Shown here one piece after another: positions 33,775-41,500 of a stretch of DNA of 64,000 nt. The position numbers and the translations under genes were made by a program. The notes under the pieces were generated by a model. The model worked only from the letters and a program-made list of their open reading frames with translations. It was not told the origin of the DNA and searched no databases. Position 1 is the stretch's first letter. The number at the start of each line of letters is the position of its first letter. The DNA comes from VRUE01 sp963702705 (GTDB lineage Bacteria; Actinomycetota; Thermoleophilia; Solirubrobacterales; 70-9), in the NCBI GenBank assembly GCA_963702705.1, contig CAVPDR010000005.1, positions 1-64,000 of the forward strand, read 5' to 3'.

Positions 33775-34358
33775 AGCCAGTAGAGCTTCGTGGCGCGCTC
33801 GTCGCGCTTGAACCGCTACGCCTTGAGCACGCTGCGGGTCTGGTGTCCGCTGCGGAGGCTGAGGAAGTCTTCGCCTGGCTTCCGTATTCGCAACCTCTCG
33901 ATTTAGATCAGGCCCGCGCCTGGATCGACAATGCTCTGGCTGACCGGTCTGCGGACCGCAGGTTTCCATTTGCTGTCCTTGCCACCGAAGATGGATCGGT
34001 GATCGGTTCCACCTCCTACTGGGACTTTGACGCTCATAACGCTCATGTTGAGATCGGCTCGACATGGCTTAGTCGGCCTTCGTGGGGTACGGGACGCAAC
34101 GCGGAGGCGAAGTTGCTGCTGATGACGCACGCTTTCGAGACGCTGCACCTTGAGCGGGTGGCGTTTCGAACCGACATTCGCAATGAGCGTTCGCAGCGGG
34201 CTATCGAGAGATTGGGCGCGGTCAAAGAGGGCATTCATCGCCATGAGATGCGCAGGCGGGACGGAAGCTGGCGGGACAGCGTCCATTACTCGATCCTGAA
34301 GTCAGAGTGGCCCGCCGCAAGGGCTCGTCTCCGCGAGGGACTTGACGGCGGATCCTGA
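33771..34358 (+). CDS. GNAT-family N-acetyltransferase (island copy)
   Basis: A 195-residue RimJ/RimL-type acetyltransferase from ATG 33771. It shows IGSTWLSRPSWGTGRNAEAK, the acetyl-CoA loop region, NERSQRAIERLGAVKEG, and RDSVHYSILKSEWP at the C-terminus. It is clearly related to the chromosomal GNAT at 1-646. Being cargo of a mobile unit it could confer resistance by acetylating an inhibitor, or act as a GNAT toxin, but neither is shown by sequence. Confidence 0.85.
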   Translation: MKPVELRGALVALEPLRLEHAAGLVSAAEAEEVFAWLPYSQPLDLDQARAWIDNALADRSADRRFPFAVLATEDGSVIGSTSYWDFDAHNAHVEIGSTWLSRPSWGTGRNAEAKLLLMTHAFETLHLERVAFRTDIRNERSQRAIERLGAVKEGIHRHEMRRRDGSWRDSVHYSILKSEWPAARARLREGLDGGS

Positions 34359-34435
34359 GCACGTGGACTTCTGACTGGCGCACCGACTGGCGCACGAACT
34401 TCTCTGCCGCTTATCGGACCAAGCGCGCTAGAAAG

Positions 34436-34523
34436 CGAAAACCCCCGATTTGCGGGGGCTTCCGAATGCGGCTGAATGGAGTCGAACCATCACGCCCCGT
34501 AAGGGGCACAAGGCCCTCAACCT
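34436..34523 (-). repeat. att repeat B: terminator plus tRNA-Leu 3' half
   Basis: Hairpin GAAAACCCCCG/CGGGGGCTTC, then the tRNA 3' half starting at 34467. The variable-arm stem is GCCCC/GGGGC, so both arms changed together relative to repeat A and to the tRNA. Identity to the tRNA extends through the anticodon loop to 34523. Confidence 0.9.
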
Positions 34524-34557
34524 CGGTATTGGAGGTGTTGTGAGTTCCATTCAGTGT

Positions 34558-34627
34558 TCTCAGGTCATCTGAGGTGCTCTGAGGTGACGCAGGTTAGTGA
34601 AAAGAGTGTCCGCGAACTGTCCGAAGA
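34558..34627. promoter_or_regulatory. left-arm repeats of unit 2 (candidate integrase sites)
   Basis: Contains CTCAGGTCATCTGAGGTGCT (34559-34578), which is repeated at the left end of unit 3, and the paired motif TGTCCGCGAA (34607-34616) and TGTCCGAAGA (34618-34627). Similar GTCCG pairs occur next to both integrase genes at the right ends. Arm-type binding sites are the simplest reading. Confidence 0.55.
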
Positions 34628-34863
34628 AATTGGGTTGGCTGCGCACTCCGGAATGTAGGTGGGTCGGATGACCCGAGCAAGGCGCTCGATGAGCGCCGAG
34701 AGCTCCGCCAGACGCTCGCGCCTTCTCCGCTGGGGGGGCTGCGGCCGGTCAGCCATTCGCGCACCGTGCTCGGCCCCGCACCTGTGGCGCGAGCGATGTC
34801 GCAGTCGGACAGATGCCCGGTGTTCTGGACGTGAATTGCCGCCTCGGCGCCGGCAGTTGCCAT
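34565..34863 (-). pseudogene. frameshifted Xre-type antitoxin (TumA/MbcA-like)
   Basis: From ATG 34863 the protein begins with a helix-turn-helix (DIARATGAGPSTVREWLTGR). Near 34745 the open frame degenerates, while the neighbouring frame continues as PPQRRRRERLAELSALIERL and ARVIRPTYIPEC, the usual next segment of small Xre antitoxins. The C-terminus then runs into unrelated sequence. It is downstream of a TumE-like toxin gene, as expected for an antitoxin, but is unlikely to be functional. Confidence 0.5.
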
Positions 34864-34906
34864 TCCCTCGATGGTAGGACTCCGGCAGGCCCTCGACAGC
34901 AGCTCG

Positions 34907-35377
34907 CTACAGCCGTCCGGCTCTTCGCTCCTCAGCGGCCAGAACGTCGACGCCTTCCAGTGCCTCCTCGGCGGTGACCCGTCGCCATGGCTCCCGTCCT
35001 TTGCTGCCCGCGGGATGGCGGTGGTAAGGCATCTCCGGATGGCGTTGGGGGTCAAAGCAGTAGCGGAGGGAGACGTCGCCCACCTGGCCGTGGTAGGCGT
35101 AGCCGGCCAACCAGTAGCCGTGCTCCTCGTAGGCGTCCTCGACCCGATCGGCTGACCAGAGCTCGGCGATACTGAAGGTCACGCGGGGGTCGGGCTCGGC
35201 ATCGTCGCCGTCACCACGCATGGCGACGCCCTTCAGTCGGACCAGCCCCAAGGGTGGATCGTCGCGCCACTCGTTCGGGTCGCGGCCACCGGGGTCGACC
35301 AGGTAGCCACGGGCGAAGAGCAGCTCTTGGAGCTGCTCAAAGCGCCGGTAGGCGATCAGGATCGGTCGCTCGCGCAT
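34907..35377 (-). CDS. TumE/DUF6516-like toxin candidate
   Basis: 156 residues. The segment YHGQVGDVSLRYCFDPQRHP followed by EMPYHRHPAGSK resembles the core of DUF6516 (TumE) proteins, where a Y-D-x-x-P-H-H-P ... H-x-H pattern is conserved. An Xre-type antitoxin pseudogene follows 43 bp downstream on the same strand. If the antitoxin really is broken, the toxin is expected to be inactive or controlled otherwise. Assignment is by motif only. Confidence 0.45.
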   Translation of the reverse strand: MRERPILIAYRRFEQLQELLFARGYLVDPGGRDPNEWRDDPPLGLVRLKGVAMRGDGDDAEPDPRVTFSIAELWSADRVEDAYEEHGYWLAGYAYHGQVGDVSLRYCFDPQRHPEMPYHRHPAGSKGREPWRRVTAEEALEGVDVLAAEERRAGRL

Positions 35378-35506
35378 GGGCCGCCGGTTCTACAGGGGCC
35401 TCCGGATATCTCGTGCCTGAGGCCGTTAAGCTGAATCTCTGGATTTAGAGGATTACTTGGAACCTGCCGATATAGCTGCAACAATGCCTGACGACAGGAG
35501 CGACAG

Positions 35507-35878
35507 ATGACCGAGCTCTCCGATCACTACATGCGCGTGCGGGACTACGCCCGCAAGTTCTCCCTCGATGAGTCGACCGTCTACAAGATGATCGAGCGGG
35601 GGGAGATCAAGGCGATCCGCATCGGCAAGAAGACGCTTCGCATTCCCTCCAGCGAGCTTGAGCGCTACCTGGATCGCGAGCCCGCCGCGGATCTCGAGGC
35701 TGCCCCTTTGGAGGAGAAGATCGAGACCTTTCGCAAGGCAAACGACAGGGGTCCCGACTCTTACGTTGAGGCCTGGCGCAGGGGCGAGATCGAGGACACC
35801 CCCGAGAACGCCGAGGTCGCGATCGAGGCGCTCGCCCTGCGCACGGCGCTGGCTCGTCGGCACGTCGCCGCTGCTTAA
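35507..35878 (+). CDS. excisionase-like helix-turn-helix DNA-binding protein
   Basis: 123 residues. Residues 8-55 form a MerR/Xis-type winged helix (MRVRDYARKFSLDESTVYKM, then GEIKAIRIGKKTLRIPSSEL), the family used for recombination directionality factors and small regulators. A helical acidic C-terminus follows. Its place in an integrase-bearing element supports a role in excision or in regulating cargo. Confidence 0.75.
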   Translation: MTELSDHYMRVRDYARKFSLDESTVYKMIERGEIKAIRIGKKTLRIPSSELERYLDREPAADLEAAPLEEKIETFRKANDRGPDSYVEAWRRGEIEDTPENAEVAIEALALRTALARRHVAAA

Positions 35879-35909
35879 GCGTGGCTGAGTCCCGGCTGGC
35901 CGAGCGTTT

Positions 35910-36383
35910 TTGCGCTGTGCTTGCTGTTCGGCGCGCTCGGGCCACCTTGTCGAGTCTCGTCTTCGTCGCAGTGGCCCGGCGCTTGCTTCCTGCGGTGCTG
36001 CTGCGGGCGAATCTCCGGCGGAAAAACGCGACGCTCGACGCGTCGCCGTGGTTTGGCTCAAGGCAATGGCGGAGGCCGACATAAGGGAGGCTTGCCGGCT
36101 CATGGATGCCGAAAATCACAGTCCACATCAGGGATCCCCGAATTGGAGCCCAGCCAAGAACTGCCAAGAGCTTTGGCTGCACAGCAACAACACGCCGCTT
36201 GACTGGGAGCCGAGCGACACGGCGGTCACCGTCTGGGGAGATTCCAACCCAAAGGTGCTGAGGGTCACCATCGAAGGTAATCAGGCGATTGTCAACATCG
36301 ATGGGGTTGACCAAGAACGGCCGGTTTGGCTACAGAAGGAACATGGCCGCTGGCTCGTCGATCACGCGGAATACCCGATCTAG
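35910..36383 (+). CDS. possible lipoprotein with NTF2-like domain, N-terminus uncertain
   Basis: The last 105 residues (from Met codon 36066) look like a small NTF2/SnoaL-like domain: VVWLKAMAEADIREACRLMD, then RVTIEGNQAIVNIDGV and VWLQKEHGRWLVDH. Upstream in frame is a lipobox-like ALASCGAAAG, but the hydrophobic signal that should precede it (SSLVFVAVARRLL) lies in another frame. The gene may therefore have a frameshift in its signal peptide, or start at 36066 as a cytoplasmic protein. Confidence 0.45.
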   Translation: MRCACCSARSGHLVESRLRRSGPALASCGAAAGESPAEKRDARRVAVVWLKAMAEADIREACRLMDAENHSPHQGSPNWSPAKNCQELWLHSNNTPLDWEPSDTAVTVWGDSNPKVLRVTIEGNQAIVNIDGVDQERPVWLQKEHGRWLVDHAEYPI

Positions 36384-36420
36384 CAGCGCGCCGGCGATGT
36401 TCGGCGCCGGAGCCGTACAA

Positions 36421-36458
36421 AACGAAAACCCCCGACGAACGGGGCTTCCGAGTGCGGG
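36421..36458 (-). repeat. att repeat C: short degenerate remnant
   Basis: ACGAAAACCCCCGACGAACG followed by GGGCTTCCGAGTGCGGG matches the terminator and the first bases of the tRNA 3' half in the other repeats, then diverges at the GGTTG after TGCGG. It lies inside unit 2, so that unit is probably a composite of two older ones. Confidence 0.6.
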
Positions 36459-36522
36459 TTGCTGGCCGGGGACGATGTCGATCTACGGCGACGGCGAGCT
36501 CTGGGCAGGCTTGGCCGATGAC

Positions 36523-36858
36523 CTAAAGGGAGGTCGCCTTCGATGAAGAAACCCGAGGTCTCAGCGAGGCTCGACCGGGCGCCTTGCGCGGCTTTTCCGA
36601 TTCACCTATGTCCAGCTGCGAAAACCGCGAAATAAGGAATGCTGCCTTCTCCTGGGTCAATCTCTCGATTTCTTGGGCAATCCAGCCCCATTCGGACAGC
36701 CGGGCCTGTTCACGTTGGTCCATCAAGCTGAGAATCTTTGCGTCAAGGCGCGCTACCTCGACATGGCACCCAGTCGCCTCGATTCTGGTCGGGGTGGCCG
36801 CACAGCGAGCGGCGGACGCTCGTAGTCCGGCGATGGGATCAACTGCCCTGTTGGTCAT
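36523..36858 (-). CDS. small helical protein of unknown function
   Basis: 111 residues from ATG 36858, which has GGAGGG five bases upstream. Most of the chain is predicted helix (VEVARLDAKILSLMDQREQA, then IAQEIERLTQEKAAFLISRF), probably a coiled coil, with a basic tail. No family recognised. Divergent from the RHH gene at 37037. Confidence 0.55.
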   Translation of the reverse strand: MTNRAVDPIAGLRASAARCAATPTRIEATGCHVEVARLDAKILSLMDQREQARLSEWGWIAQEIERLTQEKAAFLISRFSQLDIGESEKPRKAPGRASLRPRVSSSKATSL

Positions 36859-37036
36859 ATGCCCTCCGGCGGTATGTGCGATGCCAGGCTGCCAAAATAT
36901 GCACCATCTAGCATACAGATTCGCAAACGCTTCTCGAATGCGCTTGCATCTGATAGGATGGCATGCATAGGCGGATCGCGTGTGAACTAGTCCGGTGGTT
37001 CGTTGAGCAGAGAACTCGATCGAGAGGGAAAGCACC

Positions 37037-37294
37037 ATGAAAACCACGACGATTCGACTAAACGACGAGTTGGCTCAATTGCTAGAGGAACTAGCTGAAG
37101 CCGATGAAACCTCGGCCTCTGCCCTTGTTCGGATCGCGATCAGTGAGTACGTCAGCAAGCGCGCGGCGGAGAGTCATGAGTTCGGCGCCCAGGTGAGAGC
37201 GGTCGCGGAGCAAAAGTTGAGCGATAGAGTTGCGGAGCTGCGAGATACGTTCGGTCCCGATTCTCTCCCCGAGTTGGATCTGAGCAGCAAATGA
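37037..37294 (+). CDS. ribbon-helix-helix (CopG/RHH) regulator
   Basis: 85 residues. The N-terminus KTTTIRLNDELAQLLEELAE, then TSASALVRIAISEYVSKRAA, is a standard RHH DNA-binding domain as in CopG/ParD/Arc. GAGGGAAAG precedes ATG. It is the first gene of a run ending in the receiver-like protein, with short translationally coupled spacers (a 20-codon ORF at 37291-37353 starts in its stop codon). It probably autoregulates the operon; its antitoxin-like character makes a toxin-like activity downstream possible. Confidence 0.75.
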   Translation: MKTTTIRLNDELAQLLEELAEADETSASALVRIAISEYVSKRAAESHEFGAQVRAVAEQKLSDRVAELRDTFGPDSLPELDLSSK

Positions 37295-37352
37295 CCATCA
37301 GTCGCCAGACCGGTGTGGCACCGAGCTGCCGAGACCTCAGGAGAGAGTCCTG

Positions 37353-38867
37353 ATGGCCGCCGGACCGTGGCTGCCGATATTGCGACGACGCGGCATTCCC
37401 GTCTTCTTCTACAGCCTGATCAACCAGGGGTACGACGATGCCTACTACCGTGAGCTGCTGGGGATGTCGCGGGGCCTTGGCCGGCACAGGTACGTGGATG
37501 GCTGGGTGATCGTTCACTCCGAAGATGCCGAAGCATTCACCGCGCAATTCCTCCCCCGGCTACGCGATCATGCCTACGTTGAATTCTTCCTCGGTCAGTG
37601 CGAGAAGGTGGCCGAGGAGCTATTGGCGTTTGGTCGCGAGGCACGAGGAAAAAACTACATTCAGGTTCTCCCCGGAGAGCTCCTACTCGACTTCTCGCAC
37701 TTCTGCTCACTAAGCATTCGCGTCATGCCTTTCCTCAACACGATGGTCTTCGTGCAAGACGACATCGAGGGGCGATTGCGCGAAGCGTTGAGCGCGCGTC
37801 TGCAACTCGCCGAGGATAGCCCGGACTTGAGCGCTCAGATGCAGACGCTGATGAGCAATGGAGGCAGGGAATCGCTGGCGGCGCGCTCGCTCGGCGAGCT
37901 GGAGTCCACCGCGCGGATGATCATCGACATGGCCCCGGAGGTGGCAGCTCGGATCGAGAGTGAGGGCGCGACGGTTTCTCGAGATCAGCTTGAGGCAGTG
38001 CTCCCCGATGCGGTGGAGTTTGCCGACCGTTTCCTGGTCGACTATGACTTCTTCGGCACCGACTATTACCTCGGTCAGCCAAGCACATTCTCAGACGTGA
38101 TCGCACAGCTGGGCGTCTTTATCGGCAAGGCGAAACAGACGGCCTTGATCGAGTTCGCCGGTGCGGCTGAGCAGACACTCTTGAGTGAGGATCGGGCGCT
38201 GATCGAGACTGCGCAGGCCTTGCAGTACCTGCGAGAGTACCGCCTTGAGGCCCTGTTCAAGTCAGGTCGCGATTGCCGAAAACTCTTTGTGCGGATTGCC
38301 GAATCTCTCGGTTTGGGGTATGGAGAGCTGATGTGTATGACGTTCGGGGAGATAGATGAATCGCTCGCGATCCAGTCGCTGACGGTAGAGCTCACGGAGA
38401 TCGAGCAGAGAATGGCGAGCTACGGCTGTGACGACACCGCAGTGGTCGTTGGCTCCAAGCTCAATGCCCTCATCGCGGAGCTGCCGGAAGCAGAGGTTTC
38501 CGATGACGGAATTTCTGGAGTAACCGCCTTTGCGGGTGAATGTAGGGGGAAACTGCGGGTCGTGGATCACCTTGCGAAGATCGACGAGTTCGAGGCCGGG
38601 GACGTGCTGGCCGCTCCGATGACGATGCCCTACCACGTTCCGGCGATGGCGCGGGCGGGGGCGATACTCACCGACGAGGGTGGAATTCTCAGCCACGCGG
38701 CGATCGTCGCCCGTGAGCTTCGGGTTCCCTGCGTGGTTGGGCTCGGCACCGCGACCACCAGCTTCCCCAGCGGCACTTTGGTCGATGTGCAGGCACTGAG
38801 CTCGACGGGACTAGTGACCCAGGCGCCAGACAACGCCCCCTCGTCAACCGGAGGTCCGGGCCCGTGA
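37353..38867 (+). CDS. protein with C-terminal PEP-utilising phosphohistidine (swivelling) domain
   Basis: 504 residues, ATG 37353 with AGGAGAG upstream. Residues 380-490 match the PEP-utilisers mobile domain: GKLRVVDHLAKIDEFEAGDV, PYHVPAMARAGAILTDEGG, then GGILSHAAIVAREL with H448 as the expected phosphohistidine, and VPCVVGLGTAT. In PEP synthase, pyruvate phosphate dikinase and rifampin phosphotransferase this histidine shuttles phosphate from the ATP-grasp to the substrate domain. Residues 1-370 are mostly helical and unknown to me; they occupy the place of the substrate domain. The ATP-grasp is in the next gene. Confidence 0.75.
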   Translation: MAAGPWLPILRRRGIPVFFYSLINQGYDDAYYRELLGMSRGLGRHRYVDGWVIVHSEDAEAFTAQFLPRLRDHAYVEFFLGQCEKVAEELLAFGREARGKNYIQVLPGELLLDFSHFCSLSIRVMPFLNTMVFVQDDIEGRLREALSARLQLAEDSPDLSAQMQTLMSNGGRESLAARSLGELESTARMIIDMAPEVAARIESEGATVSRDQLEAVLPDAVEFADRFLVDYDFFGTDYYLGQPSTFSDVIAQLGVFIGKAKQTALIEFAGAAEQTLLSEDRALIETAQALQYLREYRLEALFKSGRDCRKLFVRIAESLGLGYGELMCMTFGEIDESLAIQSLTVELTEIEQRMASYGCDDTAVVVGSKLNALIAELPEAEVSDDGISGVTAFAGECRGKLRVVDHLAKIDEFEAGDVLAAPMTMPYHVPAMARAGAILTDEGGILSHAAIVARELRVPCVVGLGTATTSFPSGTLVDVQALSSTGLVTQAPDNAPSSTGGPGP

Positions 38868-39685
38868 TCGCCAAACTCGACCAGCTTCGCCGTGGAGACG
38901 CAGCGGAGTTCGGCGGCAAGGCGGCGTCACTGGGTGTGATCCTGGGGGCCGGATTGCCGGCACCCGAAGGATTGGCTGTCTCGGTCGCGTACTACGTGAG
39001 CGCAATGCGCACCGGCGAAGGTGGGCCGGACAGTGAAGTGGTGCGCGATCTCGCTCAAGAGCTGCTCGCACGGCTGAGGTACTCGGGTAAGCAGCGGCTA
39101 ATCGTCCGCTCCTCCGCCACCGGGGAGGACTCAGCATCTCTGTCTTATGCGGGACAGTTCGCTTCCAGGGTGTGCGGGGCAAACCTGGCGGAGCTGGGCG
39201 ACGCCATCGGGGAGGTATGGGCGTCATGCACTGCGCCACATGTCGAACAGTACCGGATGGCCGCCTTCTCGCGAGATGACTCCGATCAGGATCTAGGGCG
39301 CAGTGAGATCCAGATGGGGCTCGTAGTCCAGCCGCACTTTCAGTTTCCGATCTCGGGTCTACTGTTCACCCAACACCCGATAGTGGCCGTGCGGGGTTGG
39401 ATGCTTTGCGAATATCTCGATGTGAGTCCCGAGAAGATCGTCAGCGGGGAGGTCACTCCCCATCGGTGTCGGCTCGCGGAGGGGTCTGGGCGAGTGGTAT
39501 GGGAGCGAAGGGCTCCAACCGCTCCCGTGCTGAGCGCTAATTTTTTGCGACTACTGGTCGAGGGTGGGAGCAAGCTGCGTGAGCTGATGGAAACCGAAGT
39601 GGATATCGAGTGGGGCCTGAGTGGGGAAACGCCGTGTTTCCTGCAGTGTCGACCAGCGACGGTCTCACCGGTAGGAGTTGTGTGA
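38864..39685 (+). CDS. stand-alone PEP/pyruvate-binding ATP-grasp protein
   Basis: 273 residues starting at GTG 38864 within the previous stop codon (GTGA). It shows the PPDK N-terminal hallmarks: FGGKAASLGVILGAGLPAPEG (about 16-36), LIVRSSATGEDSASLSYAGQ (79-98), and near the end EVDIEWGLSGETPCFLQCRP, the metal/nucleotide strand pair. In known enzymes this domain phosphorylates the swivelling histidine using ATP and is fused ahead of it; here it is a separate, shorter chain encoded behind it. Confidence 0.8.
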   Translation: MIAKLDQLRRGDAAEFGGKAASLGVILGAGLPAPEGLAVSVAYYVSAMRTGEGGPDSEVVRDLAQELLARLRYSGKQRLIVRSSATGEDSASLSYAGQFASRVCGANLAELGDAIGEVWASCTAPHVEQYRMAAFSRDDSDQDLGRSEIQMGLVVQPHFQFPISGLLFTQHPIVAVRGWMLCEYLDVSPEKIVSGEVTPHRCRLAEGSGRVVWERRAPTAPVLSANFLRLLVEGGSKLRELMETEVDIEWGLSGETPCFLQCRPATVSPVGVV

Positions 39686-39732
39686 AAGGATAGAATCATG
39701 ACCGCCGAGAACGACATGTCGCCCTTCAACGG

Positions 39733-40563
39733 ATGGCAATAAGAATTCTCATCGTCGAGGACTCAGAGTCCACTGGCTCGCTGCTGACGGACTATTTGGT
39801 GAACCACCTTGCCAGCGTCGCCAACGAGGAAGGGTTTCCGCCTGCGCATGGCGGAGTAGCAGGAGACTGGTCGGGCCATCTCGGTCAGCTTCGTCCGTTC
39901 AAGTGGCAGTACGAGCACACGGACTTCGAGCCGAGGTTGCTCGCGCTCGACAGGGTGAAGAAAATGGTCTCGGTCGCGGCACGCAAGAAGGATCTCGAAG
40001 CTGAGATTCGAGATGCATCAGCGAGCGTCTTCAACAGTCGCCTCTCCGAGCTGCCGGACATCCTGTTCGTCGATCTGGCACTGTCCAGCGCTGAAACTAA
40101 AAGGCTGATCAAGGAGGGTGGTAACGAAGAGCCCGGACCCGGGAACATTCAGGTTCTCGCAGATCCACGTGACACGCTTGAGACGCTGGCGGGCTTTCGA
40201 ATTCTGCAGGCGTTTGGGAGGCGGACCCCGGTGATCACCACCTCCTATGCGCGCAATCCGCTCGTCGCCCAGCACTGCATGATGAACGGCGCTTTCGGCG
40301 TAATCCGCAAGCCCGTCGTCGGTCATCACTCGGAGGCCGACGGCGAGGATCATCGTGGCTGGGACATGGCGACTGCCGGGGCGATGACGCTGGGGACGCT
40401 GGAAGAAGGCGACCTGCAGAACAAGGACCCGCTCGCCGTTGTCGTTGGCCAGTATCTCAATGCGGCTGCCGCCGAAATCCTCAGGGCCGTTCAGTCCCAC
40501 GCTCTCTGTCGCGCAGACGGACATTTCCCCGCCGGCCTTTCCCGCGGATTTCTCGGCGAATAG
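39733..40563 (+). CDS. receiver-like protein with long insertion
   Basis: 276 residues. The chain begins RILIVEDSES (E9, D10 as the acidic pair), has ILFVDLALSS with D114 in the position of the phospho-acceptor, VITTSY (T169/T170) in place of the switch Thr, and FGVIRKPVV with K193, in the order of a CheY-like receiver. About 80 extra residues lie between the first helix and the phospho-acceptor strand. The C-terminal 70 residues are unknown. A 14-codon ORF at 39699 ends in its start codon, coupling it to the ATP-grasp gene. Confidence 0.65.
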   Translation: MAIRILIVEDSESTGSLLTDYLVNHLASVANEEGFPPAHGGVAGDWSGHLGQLRPFKWQYEHTDFEPRLLALDRVKKMVSVAARKKDLEAEIRDASASVFNSRLSELPDILFVDLALSSAETKRLIKEGGNEEPGPGNIQVLADPRDTLETLAGFRILQAFGRRTPVITTSYARNPLVAQHCMMNGAFGVIRKPVVGHHSEADGEDHRGWDMATAGAMTLGTLEEGDLQNKDPLAVVVGQYLNAAAAEILRAVQSHALCRADGHFPAGLSRGFLGE

Positions 40564-40615
40564 ACCGGAGGACATCGCTGGGTATCGGAGCTGATCCGAG
40601 ACGTGCTGCCAGTCG

Positions 40616-40735
40616 ATGATTTATACGGAACTCTCCGCCGCCCAAGCCTTTCTCAAGCCCTTAACGGACGCCCTCGCGCAGCTCCGCGGTGGCACTGAAC
40701 CGGTCACTAAGTCGAGACCCAGAGAAGGCCACTAA
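40616..40735 (+). CDS. possible 39-residue peptide
   Basis: An open frame from ATG 40616 reads YTELSAAQAFLKPLTDALAQ and ends inside the 3' end of the opposite gene. It lies behind the receiver-like gene, but has no clear ribosome-binding site. It may be chance or a gene remnant. Confidence 0.2.
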   Translation: MIYTELSAAQAFLKPLTDALAQLRGGTEPVTKSRPREGH

Positions 40736-41498
40736 GGCGGCTAGCCAGGCAGCCGGCAACGGCCAATAGCACCCCCGAGCGGTCCTCGAGCTCACTCCGG
40801 CGGTCTCCATAAGACGGGGTTATCGAGCGTTGGGGGAAGCCTCCGCTCGCGGCATCGGACTCATTCCGCCATTTCGTCCCGAGTGCCTCATCGTCGATGT
40901 GGATGAACCGGGAGAGCGCACCGAGGTGGTTGGTGCCCTCCTCACCGAGAGCGCCGAAGACCCACATCCGGCCGATCGCTCGAGCCAGCCGCTGCAGGGA
41001 TGCACGCACCTCGAAGGTCGCCGGGGTGAAGAGGTCCATCGACTCGGCGATCTCCTCCACGTCGGGCCGCGCCCAGACCAGCACCTGCTCGATCTCTTCC
41101 CAGTGGCGGCTCGGGTCGCCGTCAGCGCCGACGCGATCCCCTTTGAGGAGGTCGTCGAGGCGCGCATAGCGGCCATAGGAGCCGAAGTGGGAGAGCACCT
41201 CGATCAGACCGCGCATACTCTCGTCGTCGCGCATAAAGCACAGGTCTTCGATGACGACGGGCCTGGTTGCGTAGCCTTCGGCCTCCCCGACCGACTCGAC
41301 CAAGACGTCGAGCAGGCCGAGGAGATCGTGACTGTGTCTCTTCAGCGTCTTCCACTCGGGCCGGGATCCCTGAAGGTGTGCCTGGGCGAGGATGTAGGTG
41401 AGCTTGAGAAAGCGCTCGTAGCCGGGTGCGAGTTGCTGCATAGCCGCATCGAGATTGCGCGGGCGGGCTCCAAGCGCGGCCAGCCCTGCGCCAATCAT
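40707..41498 (-). CDS. HEPN-like protein, 5' end cut by an insertion sequence
   Basis: 263 residues, helical. The segment GYERFLKLTYILAQAHLQGS, then RPEWKTLKRHSHDLLGLLDV resembles the N-terminal region of HEPN-type abortive-infection proteins, where an arginine/lysine-rich helix pair precedes the catalytic H. A canonical R-x4-6-H is not certain. The start codon is two bases from the left inverted repeat of the IS, and its frame stays open into the IS, so the true N-terminus may be lost. Confidence 0.5.
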   Translation of the reverse strand: MIGAGLAALGARPRNLDAAMQQLAPGYERFLKLTYILAQAHLQGSRPEWKTLKRHSHDLLGLLDVLVESVGEAEGYATRPVVIEDLCFMRDDESMRGLIEVLSHFGSYGRYARLDDLLKGDRVGADGDPSRHWEEIEQVLVWARPDVEEIAESMDLFTPATFEVRASLQRLARAIGRMWVFGALGEEGTNHLGALSRFIHIDDEALGTKWRNESDAASGGFPQRSITPSYGDRRSELEDRSGVLLAVAGCLASRLSGLLWVST

Positions 41499-41500
41499 CG

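Larger units (their letters stand above)
32972..34435. mobile_element. remnant unit 1 (no integrase)
   Basis: A 1.46-kb segment between att repeats A and B holding an antitoxin-like gene, a broken RelE-like toxin and a GNAT gene. It has repeat ends like the larger units but no recombinase, so it is a decayed unit or a captured passenger. Confidence 0.6.
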
